Shown in pieces: positions 31,979 through 40,144 of a stretch of DNA of 64,000 nucleotides (position 1 is the first letter of the stretch; each line of letters begins with the position of its first letter). The position numbers and the translations under genes were made by a program. The stretch is from assembly GCF_013366375.1 (NCBI RefSeq), contig NZ_JABWMJ010000008.1, positions 186,001 to 250,000 on the forward strand. The letters run 5' to 3'. This stretch comes from Rhizobacter koreensis. Its GTDB lineage: Bacteria; Pseudomonadota; Gammaproteobacteria; Burkholderiales; Burkholderiaceae_C. The notes under the pieces are model-generated. The model was given only the letters and a program-made list of their open reading frames with translations. It was not told the DNA's origin and did no database searches.

Positions 31979-32563
31979 TCAGACCTCTTCGCTCCGGTCG
32001 CGAAACTCCAGCTTGAACTGCCAGCCCTCGAAAGTCGCCACCATGCGACCGAGTTCATCCCAGGTGATCTCGCGACCATCGATGACGACCATCGGCACTC
32101 GGTGGTCAGCGTCGGGATCGCTGTCGACGGTACCGCGCAGGGTCAGGCGATCGTTCACCTGCGGTCCATATTCGGTGTCCTCGAGATGCGTGAGAGCCAA
32201 GGCCCGGCGCATCTTGCCGATGAGCTTGCCCAGCAACTCCAGAGGGTCGTCGTCTGGCCCCCCGATCACTTGAAACTCATACCCGGCCGGGCTGCCATCG
32301 CGCAGTTCGAACGCGTCGATCGCGATGCCGGGCCCGAACAGCCGGGTCCGGAACTGGAACTCGTGCTCGGCGCCGCGCTCGTCGACCATGCGCACGGGTT
32401 CGAAGTCGACGTGCTCGAACCCCTGCAGACCGAGTCGGCTGGCGGCGGCCTCGTTGAAGCATCGGCCGCAAAGCTTTCGGTAGCCACCCTCCATCGACCC
32501 GTAGTTCACGACATCGTGGCTCGCGGTGGGATTACGACAGCCGTCGCAGGTGATTGACTGCAT
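31979..32563 (-). CDS. hypothetical protein with N-terminal zinc-binding motif
   Basis: 194 residues, family not recognised. The N-terminus has two Cys pairs, CDGC near residue 6 and CGRC near residue 33, which suggests a small zinc ribbon. The remainder is acidic and soluble with no membrane segment (FGPGIAIDAFELRDG, DHRVPMVVIDGREITWDELG). Such proteins occur as cargo of integrative elements. It is the first island gene next to panC and lies 41 bases from the 3' end of the recombinase gene, on the same strand. Start ATG 32563. Confidence 0.65.
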   Translation of the reverse strand: MQSITCDGCRNPTASHDVVNYGSMEGGYRKLCGRCFNEAAASRLGLQGFEHVDFEPVRMVDERGAEHEFQFRTRLFGPGIAIDAFELRDGSPAGYEFQVIGGPDDDPLELLGKLIGKMRRALALTHLEDTEYGPQVNDRLTLRGTVDSDPDADHRVPMVVIDGREITWDELGRMVATFEGWQFKLEFRDRSEEV

Positions 32564-32604
32564 GGGTGGTGTGGTGCGGTGTGTGTAGGCGAGACGAATG
32601 TAGG

Positions 32605-34284
32605 CTACGAACGCGGTGCCGCGAACCGATCGGCCACCTGCTTGGCCCGTCGGGCATCGTCGGTGTGCAGGTACATCGAGGTCGTGGCCAGCGAGGCGTG
32701 CCGCAGGTTGTCGCGCACCGTGGTCAGCTCGGCGCCTCCTTCGAGCAGGTGCGTGGCGTGCGTGTGCCTCGTCCAGTGCGGCGTCGCCCGCCGCAACTTC
32801 TCGGCGAGGGCCGGGGAGCCTTCCTCCACGACGTCAGCCACCGTGGCGAAGAACCGTTTCAGCACTCGCCACATCCGCCACGAGGAGATCCTGCTTCCAT
32901 CCTCTCCAAGGCGGCCGATCAGCGAGGTCGATGGGCGCCACTTCGAAGGCGTCACGGGCAGCCCCCGTTGAGCAAGGTAGCGATCAAGAGCGGCACGGGC
33001 CAGCGGCGGGAGCACGACCTTGCCTGCCTTGTGGCCCTTGCCGACGACCCGGATCCAGGTGTCGCCGTGCGCGTCCGAGTCGATCGTCCCCAGTCGAGCG
33101 ACCACGAGTTCGCTGATTCGCAGTCCCGTTGCGTAGGCGAAGTCCATCATGAAGCGCAGCCGCTGCGCCGCCGGCTCGCTCCAGCCATAGGACCACTCCA
33201 GGCCTTCGGCGACGACCCGGACGAGTTTCCACTCATGCTCGGTGAAGGCGTGTGACGTGTCGAGCTGCTCTGGCCGGCCGCCTCGCACCTTGACGCCGGC
33301 GAATGGGTTGGCCAGCGCGTAGCGCTGTTCGATCAGCCAGCGGTACATCGCGTTGAGCACCGACAGCGCGTAGGCCGTTGACCGCGCCGAGAGGTCACCC
33401 GTGAACGGACGCCATTCCGGCGTGGACCTCGGCCGAGGAGGTCCCACCCACCTCGCACGTGGACTGGGACGGCGCAGAAAGGCGCGATAGGCGACGGCGT
33501 CTTCAGTCGTCATCGACGACAGCGCCCGCCCGCGCTCGACGATCGCCCACAGGATCAGCCGCTCGGCCTCCTTGCGGTAGGCCCGCTGGGTTGCTGCCGA
33601 CTCGTGCAGCGACAGCCAGGCGTTCACGGCCTGGTAGTCGTTGCTGGCGTCGAGCGCACAGCTGGCTCGCGGTGCTCGGAAGGTGCCCCGTGAACCATCG
33701 ACATCTTCGGGCACGACCAGTCGCTCCCAGGGGATCAGGTCCTGCGTCTGGTTCACCGCGACCAGTGCGCGAGCGCGTTCGGTGAGCGCAGGATGCCGGG
33801 CAAAGAACGCCTCGATGCTGTGGGCGCCAGACGGCCCGAGGCCTGCAATGCCTGTCCACCAACGTCGGTGCCTGGGCACGCGCAGGGTCAGTTCGGCCAG
33901 CGTGCGAATGCCCACCGCGTGCAGTGCTCCCACGAGTCGCACAGGAAGCCAACGCTCGACGGCGTCGCCGATGAGAGGCTGCGGAGGCGGCATCCCGCGC
34001 AGTGTCTCGATGGCGGCAGCGGCGGCCTTGGCGAGCTTCCGGCCGGATGGACTGGCCGCCGACAAAGTTGCGGCCAGGTCCGCCTGCGCGCGGCCCGTCG
34101 CGAAGGCCACCAGCTGGCGCTTCACCCGCCCAATCACCGAGCGAGACGACGCGCCGGCAGTCCGGCGATCAGGCAGATAGCGATCCACGGCGGCGCGGCT
34201 GGGCACCCCTTCAAGCCAGGCGCGGAAGGCGGCCAGCGAAGCCTCGTCTGGCCAGGCCGGATCTGCGGGCATGCCGGGCGGCAC
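32605..34284 (-). CDS. tyrosine recombinase / integrase (island integrase 1)
   Basis: 559 residues, longer than usual because of a ~200-residue N-terminal extension that includes a helix-hairpin-like segment (LVGALHAVGIRTLAELTLRVP). A SAM-like core-binding domain follows at ~215-330, then the catalytic domain with Arg (YATGLRISEL, ~386), Lys (GKGHKAGKVVL), His-x-x-Arg (HWTRHTHATHLL, ~502), LRHASLATTS and the nucleophile Tyr (SMYLHTD, ~537). It cuts and joins the element's attachment sites. Start GTG 34284; ATG 34272 is equally possible. A 20-bp palindrome lies about 50 bases upstream. It sits near the island edge, as integrases usually do. Confidence 0.93.
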   Translation of the reverse strand: MPPGMPADPAWPDEASLAAFRAWLEGVPSRAAVDRYLPDRRTAGASSRSVIGRVKRQLVAFATGRAQADLAATLSAASPSGRKLAKAAAAAIETLRGMPPPQPLIGDAVERWLPVRLVGALHAVGIRTLAELTLRVPRHRRWWTGIAGLGPSGAHSIEAFFARHPALTERARALVAVNQTQDLIPWERLVVPEDVDGSRGTFRAPRASCALDASNDYQAVNAWLSLHESAATQRAYRKEAERLILWAIVERGRALSSMTTEDAVAYRAFLRRPSPRARWVGPPRPRSTPEWRPFTGDLSARSTAYALSVLNAMYRWLIEQRYALANPFAGVKVRGGRPEQLDTSHAFTEHEWKLVRVVAEGLEWSYGWSEPAAQRLRFMMDFAYATGLRISELVVARLGTIDSDAHGDTWIRVVGKGHKAGKVVLPPLARAALDRYLAQRGLPVTPSKWRPSTSLIGRLGEDGSRISSWRMWRVLKRFFATVADVVEEGSPALAEKLRRATPHWTRHTHATHLLEGGAELTTVRDNLRHASLATTSMYLHTDDARRAKQVADRFAAPRS

Positions 34285-34332
34285 TGACAGTGTTTATCTT
34301 GGTAGCACTGCTGATGAGCAGTTCGCCAGCAA

Positions 34333-34352
34333 ACTCTCACCGCGGTGAGAGT
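34333..34352. promoter_or_regulatory. perfect 20-bp palindrome upstream of the integrase
   Basis: ACTCTCACCGCGGTGAGAGT, a perfect palindrome 49 bases from the integrase GTG at 34284. The arms CTCTCACC/GGTGAGAG recur at 35412-35430 upstream of the mntA-hepT pair. It is a candidate operator for an unidentified dimeric regulator. Confidence 0.6.
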
Positions 34353-34527
34353 CTCCGCAGGCTCAGCGCCGGGTGCTGTTGCGCACCAAGGTCGCCAGAA
34401 CGGACCTCAAGTTCGCTGCCCACGAGGCAGGTGCAGCCCCAATGGAGGCTCCATGAAGCTGCCGCTCGCGGAGACCAGCCATCGGCCACGAGCGGCCCGT
34501 TGCACGGCGGCCAAGCAGCCTTTCGGA

Positions 34528-34884
34528 TCAGCCCAATGGGCCGAGGTGCGTGGACATGCGGTCCACCGCCTCGGAGAGCGCTGGCAAGTCTTGTTCGACG
34601 ACCAGCCAGACCGCCTCGACGTCAATGCCCAGATAGCCATGCACGATCACGTTGCGGAATCCGGCGAGTTCGCGCCATGGAATCTGCGGTTCGGTGCCCT
34701 TGATCTCGCTCGACAGCCGCTGGCTCGACTCGGTCAGGGTCTGCAGATTGCGGATCACCGCGTCTTGCACCAGCCGCGAGGCGTAGAAGCTGGCGCGTTC
34801 GGCGTTGGTGTACTCGAGGATCCTGTCCAGACAGTCGCGCATGTGCGCGAGCAGCACCCGGTCAGCCTCGGGGCCCGGGTTCAC
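34528..34884 (-). CDS. HepT-like ribonuclease toxin (HEPN, DUF86)
   Basis: 118 residues. The HEPN RNase motif R-x4-6-H-x-Y is present as RNVIVHGY near residue 78. The rest is a four-helix HEPN fold (LLAHMRDCLDRILEYTNAER, LVQDAVIRNLQTLTESSQRL). HepT cleaves RNA unless it is AMPylated by its MntA antitoxin. The gene starts at GTG 34884, overlapping the mntA stop (GTGA), the usual coupled antitoxin-toxin order. It stabilises mobile DNA and may act in phage defence. Confidence 0.9.
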   Translation of the reverse strand: MNPGPEADRVLLAHMRDCLDRILEYTNAERASFYASRLVQDAVIRNLQTLTESSQRLSSEIKGTEPQIPWRELAGFRNVIVHGYLGIDVEAVWLVVEQDLPALSEAVDRMSTHLGPLG

Positions 34885-35165
34885 AGCGGCACGGCGCTGG
34901 CCACCACGCGCTGGCGCAGTGCGGGGTGCAAGCTCGCTTCGGTGACGACATCCACACGGCGGCCCAGCAATTCCTGCGCATCGAGCAACAGACCGCCCAG
35001 GGCAAGGGCGCTGGTCCCTGGGGCCAGGGTCACCAGTAGATCAACGTCACTGCTCTCGCTGTCGTCGCCACGGCTCATCGAGCCAAAAACCCGTACCCCC
35101 GTGACGCCGCGCCGGCGTGCCAGCGCCAGCAGTGCGTCGCGGTGGGTTTCGATCAGCGCATGCAT
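34881..35165 (-). CDS. MntA-like minimal nucleotidyltransferase antitoxin
   Basis: 94 residues. The nucleotidyltransferase signature is complete: FGSMSRGDDSESSDVDLLV, a GS-x10-DxD motif. Further on, GRRVDVVTEASLHPALRQRV is typical of MntA. It would AMPylate HepT near its R-x4-H-x-Y tyrosine. It is the first gene of the pair; the next 400 bases upstream hold a CTCTCACC-type palindrome that may be its operator. Start ATG 35165. Confidence 0.9.
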   Translation of the reverse strand: MHALIETHRDALLALARRRGVTGVRVFGSMSRGDDSESSDVDLLVTLAPGTSALALGGLLLDAQELLGRRVDVVTEASLHPALRQRVVASAVPL

Positions 35166-35565
35166 CGGTGCCAGTGTAGCGATCCTGGGCCAACCCGGGG
35201 CGCCTGGAACCGAGCGGCTGCTTCAGGCCTGCGGGGCGAGTGGCCGCAGTGGGTCGTTCGGCATCCGCAAGCTGGCAATGGCCGGCGGCCGTAGGGCTTC
35301 GCATCTGCGACATTTGGGTCTCCGAGACTGGCTGCCGACCGCACGATCGGGGCCCCGATCGCCGCCAGCCAGTTGACATAATTAACCACGTCGCACAGAG
35401 GCAGCCCAAAACTCTCACCACTGGTGAGAGCGTTCTTGGGCAGATCGTAGGAGGGGTTGTTGTTTGATCGCCGACGCAGTCTCGGGCTGATCGAGGATGG
35501 GGTCGGCGCCGGCCTCGTCCCGGAAGGGAGGAGCGCACGGCGCCGTGATTGGCAGTATGTCTGCC
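35166..35565. other. 400-base regulatory stretch upstream of mntA-hepT
   Basis: I see no gene. A 19-bp palindrome lies at 35412-35430. Immediately beyond it, on the minus strand, TTGGGC and TTAATT about 18 bases apart (35407 down to about 35378) form a weak promoter reading towards mntA. The rest is GC-rich and unremarkable. Confidence 0.5.
35412..35430. promoter_or_regulatory. 19-bp palindrome upstream of mntA-hepT
   Basis: CTCTCACCACTGGTGAGAG: arms CTCTCACCA/TGGTGAGAG around one central base. It shares CTCTCACC-GGTGAGAG, and the following minus-strand GTTT, with the palindrome at 34333-34352. Confidence 0.6.
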
Positions 35566-35877
35566 TCAGCCGACCATCAGCGTGACCGGCGGCCCGTCGG
35601 CGGCGTGGCGGACGATGCGGTTGCCTGCGAGCTGCAGGCCGTCGCTTTCGACTTCGCAGAGCACCAGGCTGGGCAGTTGAAGCCCGAGTTCGGCGACTTT
35701 GCCACGCAAGGTCGAGATGTCGGTCCAGTCCAGCAGGGGCTCCTGCAGGCTTGTGTAGAGCATGTCGTTGCGCTCGTCGACGACCTGCAGAAAATAGTCC
35801 CCCAGCCGGCGATCGAAGCCGGCCACGACCTCGACCCTGCGCCCGTTCAGCCTTGCGGTCGCGAGGTGCTGGCTCAT
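35566..35877 (-). CDS. hypothetical island protein
   Basis: 103 residues, family not recognised. It reads as a small soluble alpha/beta protein (RLNGRRVEVVAGFDRRLGDYFLQVV, then TLMVG at the end). Start ATG 35877 overlaps the stop of the preceding gene (ATGA), so it is coupled to the 102-residue protein at 35874-36182. Codon use is normal for the island. No function can be assigned. Confidence 0.6.
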   Translation of the reverse strand: MSQHLATARLNGRRVEVVAGFDRRLGDYFLQVVDERNDMLYTSLQEPLLDWTDISTLRGKVAELGLQLPSLVLCEVESDGLQLAGNRIVRHAADGPPVTLMVG

Positions 35878-36182
35878 GGCCCCGGCTCCATCGCCTCAAA
35901 GACCGGAAGGCCATCGATGACGGCGGCCTCGCGATCGAACATCAGCCAGGCCACGCCTGCGGATTCGGCCACCTCGAAAAGCATGGCCAGATCGGGCTCC
36001 GAGGGCACGCGGTACTTCGGTGCCCCGACATAGACGAACCCGCCGCAGTCAGTCGGATAGGCGTTCACAGACAGGTCGTCATCGGCGAGCTTGTTGCGCG
36101 TCGCCGAACTCAGATGCTTCAGGGACAGGCTGGCCAGCATCTCGGCCTGCTGTCGCAGGCCGGCGGCGGGCAGGGTATGCAT
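35874..36182 (-). CDS. small conserved-type island protein, possibly DUF5983-like
   Basis: 102 residues from ATG 36182, chosen for its strong site (GAGGAGG about 8 bases upstream). The frame is open further upstream, but that sequence is low-complexity. It reads KHLSSATRNKLADDDLSVNAYP, GGFVYVGAP and WLMFDREAAVIDGLPVFE, a pattern I associate weakly with DUF5983-type proteins of integrative elements. The stop overlaps the start of the next gene. The function is not known. Confidence 0.6.
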   Translation of the reverse strand: MHTLPAAGLRQQAEMLASLSLKHLSSATRNKLADDDLSVNAYPTDCGGFVYVGAPKYRVPSEPDLAMLFEVAESAGVAWLMFDREAAVIDGLPVFEAMEPGP

Positions 36183-36402
36183 CTTGGCTTCCTCCTCGGG
36201 ATGAACTGGGAGATGTGAGGGACTCGGTAGCCCGCCTGCCGGTCGTTGGCGCGCCTGACGTGCGCGTCGATCGAGTGGAGCGGGCAAACGTCATGCCGCA
36301 GTCGCGGCAGCGGAACCAGTGCAGGCGTCCGAGCGCGCCCAGGGGCACGCCGTCGCCGGCACAGCAGGGGCACGTCGGGGGCTTTCTGGCCGACATAGGC
36401 AT
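36079..36402 (-). CDS. possible small zinc-ribbon protein
   Basis: The N-terminal part reads as a zinc ribbon: CPCC near residue 12 and CRDC near residue 34 (MPMSARKPPTCPCC, then LGRLHWFRCRDCGMTF). The C-terminal ~65 residues are Ser/Thr/Arg-rich low complexity and overlap the gene at 35874-36182 in another frame by 104 bases. This suggests either that the true protein ends sooner through a frameshift, or that only the first ~45 residues are ancestral. The start could be ATG 36402 or 36396. Confidence 0.4.
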   Translation of the reverse strand: MPMSARKPPTCPCCAGDGVPLGALGRLHWFRCRDCGMTFARSTRSTRTSGAPTTGRRATESLTSPSSSRGGSQDAYPARRRPATAGRDAGQPVPEASEFGDAQQARR

Positions 36403-36495
36403 CCTTGGTTGAAGTGGGATCGGCGAGAAAGGCACCGCCAAGGCGGCGCGCTTCTCGCGGCTGGGTGGCGCAGAGGAGGACCGCTGCACATGGCG

Positions 36496-37128
36496 TCAGA
36501 GCAGTCCGCGCTCGGCAAAGCTGACGCACTGGTCGCCGGCGACGACGAAGTGGTCGATGAGGCGGATGTCCACCAGCGCCAGCGCCGACTTCAGCGTCTG
36601 CGTCAGGAACTCGTCCGCGCGGCTCGGCTCGGCCTGGCCACTCGGGTGGTTGTGGGCCACCGCGATCGCGGCGGCGTTGCGGGCCAGAGCGCTCTTGACC
36701 AGTTCCCGCGGGTACACCGAGGTCTGGGTGAGCGTGCCTCGGAACACCTCCTCGTGGGCGATCAGCCGGTGATTGGCATCCAGGTACAGCGCGAGGAAGA
36801 CCTCGTGCTGCAGGCCCGCGCAGCGCAGTCGCAGCCAGTCCCGAAGGACCTGGGGCGATGACATCACAGGCCCCTGCGCCATCCGGTCACGCAGCTCGCG
36901 CATCAGCAGCTCGCGGGCGACACCGAGGCGGCGCCTCAGGAGCTGCTGTGTGGCCGGGTCCTCGTGGGGCGTCTCCCGGTCGCTGACGCGCAGCGCAGCC
37001 GGCGTGGGGCAGGGCAATGGGTGGGCCCGCAGGCCCAGCATCTCTGCCACCAGGTCCTCCCGCGACGCATGGGCGGCCTCGGGCAGGTCTGGCAGATTAT
37101 GAAGACCCTGGACAGGGTGGAAGTTCAT
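36496..37128 (-). CDS. RadC-like JAB/MPN-domain protein
   Basis: 210 residues. The C-terminal JAB1/MPN metalloprotease-like motif is intact: [27 protein letters not shown], preceded by [28 protein letters not shown]. The helix-hairpin-helix part of chromosomal RadC is replaced by a different ~90-residue N-terminus. RadC-like proteins of this kind are hallmarks of integrative elements and plasmids; their biochemical role is unclear despite the name. Start ATG 37128 has GAGGAG 8 bases upstream; the frame continues to 37218 but without family sequence. The mRNA leader contains two strong hairpins. Confidence 0.9.
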   Translation of the reverse strand: MNFHPVQGLHNLPDLPEAAHASREDLVAEMLGLRAHPLPCPTPAALRVSDRETPHEDPATQQLLRRRLGVARELLMRELRDRMAQGPVMSSPQVLRDWLRLRCAGLQHEVFLALYLDANHRLIAHEEVFRGTLTQTSVYPRELVKSALARNAAAIAVAHNHPSGQAEPSRADEFLTQTLKSALALVDIRLIDHFVVAGDQCVSFAERGLL

Positions 37129-37200
37129 GGCGTTCTCCTCTCGTGGCGAAAAGGAAGACGGGAACGCCGTTCCCGGTGGGGACTGGTGTCCCCGCAAGGG
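37129..37200 (-). promoter_or_regulatory. hairpin-rich 5' leader of the radC-like gene
   Basis: Two adjacent stem-loops precede the ribosome-binding site: 37178-37193 (stem GGGGAC/GTCCCC, 4-base loop) and 37160-37174 (stem GGGAAC/GTTCCC). They are followed by GAGGAGAACGCC and the ATG. Related leaders lie before the genes starting at 38694, 39500 and 40144. Confidence 0.55.
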
Positions 37201-37218
37201 AAGGATGTGCAGACACAC

Positions 37219-37617
37219 GACGGAACGTGGCCGGCACGGTGGCTCAGATGATCATCCGAGGCAGGTAACGACTGCGACGCCGCTGCCGCCGGTTCGGTCG
37301 GCATCGGAAACACTCCTGTCGGGAGTGGGTATGAGCCCGTGAAGTCTGCGCCATCGGCGCCGGGGATTCAACCGGGGTGGTGCCAGCGACCGCGCCTTTG
37401 CCGCGCTTGCCCGCGCAACAGACGCCTGGGTCCGTGCCTTGGTCGGTCATCGGTGCGCGGGGAGTTGGCACCGTTCGCATGACCGCACCGCGCGTGTCCG
37501 CGCCGTTGTGGCTGGGCCACGGCCTGCCCGGATGTCTTGGCGGGAGGACCGCAAAAGTGACACCGCAGAAGCACTCGGCTGTCACTGCAGAAATTTCTTC
37601 GCCGCGGGCAGCTGCGG
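37219..37617. other. intergenic stretch with island repeat and GTGACACC motif
   Basis: No convincing gene. It carries copy 1 of the three-copy 22-bp repeat (37260-37281) and GTGACACC at 37557-37564, matched by TGTCAC at 37580-37585. The same octamer recurs at 48.28-48.36 kb before the ParM-like gene. It presumably holds the promoter of the leftward radC-like unit. Confidence 0.5.
37260..37281. repeat. island 22-bp dispersed repeat, copy 1
   Basis: Begins GGCAGGTAACG and ends ACTGCGACGCC. Identical to 40493-40514 and 47927-47948, all in the same orientation and all between genes. Confidence 0.85.
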
Positions 37618-37890
37618 ATGTGCACAGACCTGCGCAGGCACGCGAAGATGCGCGGCTTCCCGACTAGGCCGACCCACATGCTGCGCTCCGGACACCAGCT
37701 TCGATTGACCCGACCCGAACGGGCGCGGCTGGCCCGCATCACCGCCATCGAGCCGGGGTCCATCCGCAGCGTCGCAGACCTGCAGGCCTACGTCCGCCGA
37801 TGTAAGGCCCACTACTGGGGCCACTCCGAGGACACCCGCTTTCTGCACTGGCTGATCGAGCGTGAGGTGCAGTCCCTGACCGTTCGCTGA
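37618..37890 (+). CDS. hypothetical small protein
   Basis: Up to 90 residues, basic, with no recognised family (LRLTRPERARLARITAIEPGSIRSV, then a C-terminal helix FLHWLIEREVQSLTVR). Alternative starts are ATG 37648 or 37678. The only support is protein-like composition and its place between repeat-bearing gaps; it is one of the few plus-strand genes in this part of the island. Confidence 0.45.
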   Translation: MCTDLRRHAKMRGFPTRPTHMLRSGHQLRLTRPERARLARITAIEPGSIRSVADLQAYVRRCKAHYWGHSEDTRFLHWLIEREVQSLTVR

Positions 37891-38022
37891 GCGCCCGTCG
37901 CCCTGTTCGCAGTCTCGGAAACAGGAACGCCCCCGGTGCTGGACCGAGGGCGTGCTGGGTGACGGCCTGGCGTGGATCTGGATCGCGCCGTCTGCAGGGC
38001 CTCGAACGTTCGACCGGATGGC

Positions 38023-38694
38023 TCAGCGGAACACGCGCGGCTCGACGCTTGCCCCGCGCATGAACGCGAGGTACGCACCGGCCTTGCCGATGTCGTCGAA
38101 GGTCGCCACGGGCTGCTCGTGCAGCACCACGGCCCAGGGACGGACATCGTCATCACTGGCGCGGATGCGCAGTTCCGGCGGCTGCCAGCGCGGGTGGCGG
38201 TACAGGGGCAGGCCGGTGTCCCAGTCCATCAGTGCCAGCACATGCGCACAGAGGATGGCCGTGCCGGCCGCCTCGCCCGGCTCGACGAGCAGGGGCACCT
38301 TCAGCAGGCCGGTCGAGCGGCCGACCGTGCCGACCACGTCGAACTCGTCGAGCCAGCTCGCGCCAGTGCCGGTGTCGCCCAGCACCAGCCGCACCTTGCG
38401 GCCGTCCCGGCGGCAGGTCTCCAGCACCCTCGCCAGGCGAGGGTCCGTGCCGGGGTCGAAGTAGGTGCCGTGGCCCTGGGCGGACTCGCCCCAAGCACGC
38501 ACCGCAGCGAGGTACTTCTCGTAGCCGGTGAGGCTGGCCGCGTCGTCGGCGGTCGGCATCAGGTCGGGACGATCGAGGCGCTGCGCGATCTGCCGGGCAT
38601 GGTCGCGGGCGTTGTCGAAGCCGAAGCAGGTCACGCCACCTTCGGTGGCGATCACATACTGGCGTTGCTCGGGATTCAGGGTGATGTCTCGCAT
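38023..38694 (-). CDS. hypothetical conserved-type island protein (223 aa)
   Basis: 223 residues, no recognised domain. It looks like a genuine soluble protein: MRDITLNPEQRQYVIATEGG, CRRDGRKVRLVLGDTGTG, LDEFDVVGTVGRSTGLLKVPLLV and DDVRPWAVVLHEQPVATFDDIGKAG. No membrane segment or signal peptide. Start ATG 38694, with a related but less regular hairpin leader (38695-38760, GCCCGCGGGC) and GAGAGTTCCCC before the ATG. It belongs to the leftward series of small accessory genes that ends with the radC-like unit. Confidence 0.7.
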   Translation of the reverse strand: MRDITLNPEQRQYVIATEGGVTCFGFDNARDHARQIAQRLDRPDLMPTADDAASLTGYEKYLAAVRAWGESAQGHGTYFDPGTDPRLARVLETCRRDGRKVRLVLGDTGTGASWLDEFDVVGTVGRSTGLLKVPLLVEPGEAAGTAILCAHVLALMDWDTGLPLYRHPRWQPPELRIRASDDDVRPWAVVLHEQPVATFDDIGKAGAYLAFMRGASVEPRVFR

Positions 38695-38867
38695 GGGGAA
38701 CTCTCGAAGTTGGGAGGGCGGACACCGGCCCTGGCGGGACGGGCCCGCGGGCGGTTGGATGGGGTGCCAGTCAGCCCAGGCCGCGGGACGTCAGCCCTTG
38801 GCCGAGGCGTGTCAGCGACTGAACCTGGTGCAGCCAAATGGGGCTGCGCCGGGTTTCGGTCTTCGGA

Positions 38868-39500
38868 TCAGCGCCGGCTGATCTGCACGGCGGGTGCGGG
38901 GCCGTCGACGGGAGGTTCCGGGGCACGCTCGGAGCGGCCTTCGGAGCCACTGACCGGCGACGCCGGGGACATGCCGGCCTGGTGCTGGAAGCGGGCGTGC
39001 GCGTCGGCGAACTCGGCATCGCCCAGCAGCTGACGAACCTGTGCGGCTGCCGGTTCGGGCCTGCTGTCGGCGTCACGGGCCGCGGCTGGGCGCAAGCCCC
39101 GCTTCGATGTTGCTGGCGAGGCTGGCGGTGCAGCGGCAATGGCCTCGTCCAGGACGTCCGCAGTGCGGTGGTACGCCTTCTGCGTGACGCCGCCGACGAA
39201 GGCTGCGGGTCGCTGCAGCGTCCACTGGACCAGCAGGCGCAGCCACTGCCCGATGCGCTTGTCGCGGGCCTGGCGCGCCTTGTGGAAGCGCAGCGACTGC
39301 TTGCAGGACAGGTACAGCGCCAGGTGGCGCCGCTTCATCTCGGCGTCGCCGTCGAGTTGCGCCATCACCTCGGCGGCGAGGGCGACGTCACGGCCTACGC
39401 GTCTGTAGAAGCCGACCCAGGCGCGCTGCTCCTCGATGTCGATGGTGCTGCGCCGTGGTGACGGGCTCTGGATGGATCTGTCTGGGAAAGCATGACTCAT
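38868..39500 (-). CDS. hypothetical island protein (210 aa) with basic helical core
   Basis: 210 residues. The middle is helical and basic (GFYRRVGRDVALAAEVMAQLDGDAEMKRRH, YLSCKQSLRFHKARQARDKR), and the C-terminal third is Pro/Ala-rich and disordered-looking. No known domain. Start ATG 39500 has GGAGAAC 5 bases upstream and lies behind a hairpin leader (39538-39554, stem GGGAG/CTCCC) related to those of its neighbours. A nucleic-acid-binding accessory role is possible from charge only. Confidence 0.65.
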   Translation of the reverse strand: MSHAFPDRSIQSPSPRRSTIDIEEQRAWVGFYRRVGRDVALAAEVMAQLDGDAEMKRRHLALYLSCKQSLRFHKARQARDKRIGQWLRLLVQWTLQRPAAFVGGVTQKAYHRTADVLDEAIAAAPPASPATSKRGLRPAAARDADSRPEPAAAQVRQLLGDAEFADAHARFQHQAGMSPASPVSGSEGRSERAPEPPVDGPAPAVQISRR

Positions 39501-39725
39501 GGGTTCTCCAAGAATGCGAGGGAACCCCGGCCCCGACGGGAGACGGTGACTCCCGGAGGGTGGATGGCTTGGATGGCTGAAAGCCGGAGCAAACGGGGTG
39601 TCGGGTGATGGCGTCCCGATGCCATTGCTGGCGGTCGGTTCACCATCCCCGAAACCCGAGGACTCGATCGGCACGAATTCGAGCCGACGGCAGTGCCGCG
39701 ACGGACGACTCGATGCCCGCGACCA

Positions 39726-39938
39726 TCAGGTCGTGAGCACGCGAGCGGCGTCTTGGCGCAGGCCCTCGGCAATGCCGATCCAGCGGTCGGCGATCCGGTC
39801 CAGATAGACCAGGTCGTCGGCCGCGATCTCGCCCGAGGCGCGGAGCCGGGCGATGACTTCCTTGACCAGGAGGGGATCCTCCCGGGCCAGCACGATGGCA
39901 GTCGAGGCGATGCGCCTGCGGTAGGTGTCGACCGTCAT
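39726..39938 (-). CDS. small helical hypothetical protein
   Basis: 70 residues, well-formed helices (TYRRRIASTAIVLAREDPLL, IARLRASGEIAADDLVYLDRIADRWIGIAEGLRQ). Start ATG 39938 is 2 bases after the stop of the small gene at 39941-40144, giving tight coupling. No family recognised. Confidence 0.6.
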   Translation of the reverse strand: MTVDTYRRRIASTAIVLAREDPLLVKEVIARLRASGEIAADDLVYLDRIADRWIGIAEGLRQDAARVLTT

Positions 39939-39940
39939 GG

Positions 39941-40144
39941 TCAGCACACCGTCGAGCAGGGCGCAGACGCCAGCGGGGCCGCGGCCTCGCACACCATGCG
40001 GATGGACGCAGGGGGCGTGAACGGCCGGGGCCGGAACAGCGCCGGAAGGGCGACAGGCCGCCGGGTGGGCACACGGGCAAGCCCGGTACCACCCAGCAGT
40101 GCGCACACCGGCGCAACAGTGCGGTTCCAGGGAACGGAACTCAT
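39941..40144 (-). CDS. small hypothetical protein behind a strong hairpin leader
   Basis: 67 residues, Pro/Ala/Arg-rich with no domain (MSSVPWNRTVAPVCALLGG). Its composition alone would not convince. The start, however, has a strong site (GAAGGAG 7 bases upstream of ATG 40144) and a leader of the shared type with a 7-bp stem at 40187-40204. It may act as a leader peptide for the gene at 39726-39938. Confidence 0.45.
   Translation of the reverse strand: MSSVPWNRTVAPVCALLGGTGLARVPTRRPVALPALFRPRPFTPPASIRMVCEAAAPLASAPCSTVC

Noticed and set aside
35153..35914. 253-codon minus-strand frame upstream of mntA
   Set aside because: Crosses the palindrome and two supported genes in another frame; composition is Arg/Pro/Ser-rich shadow text.
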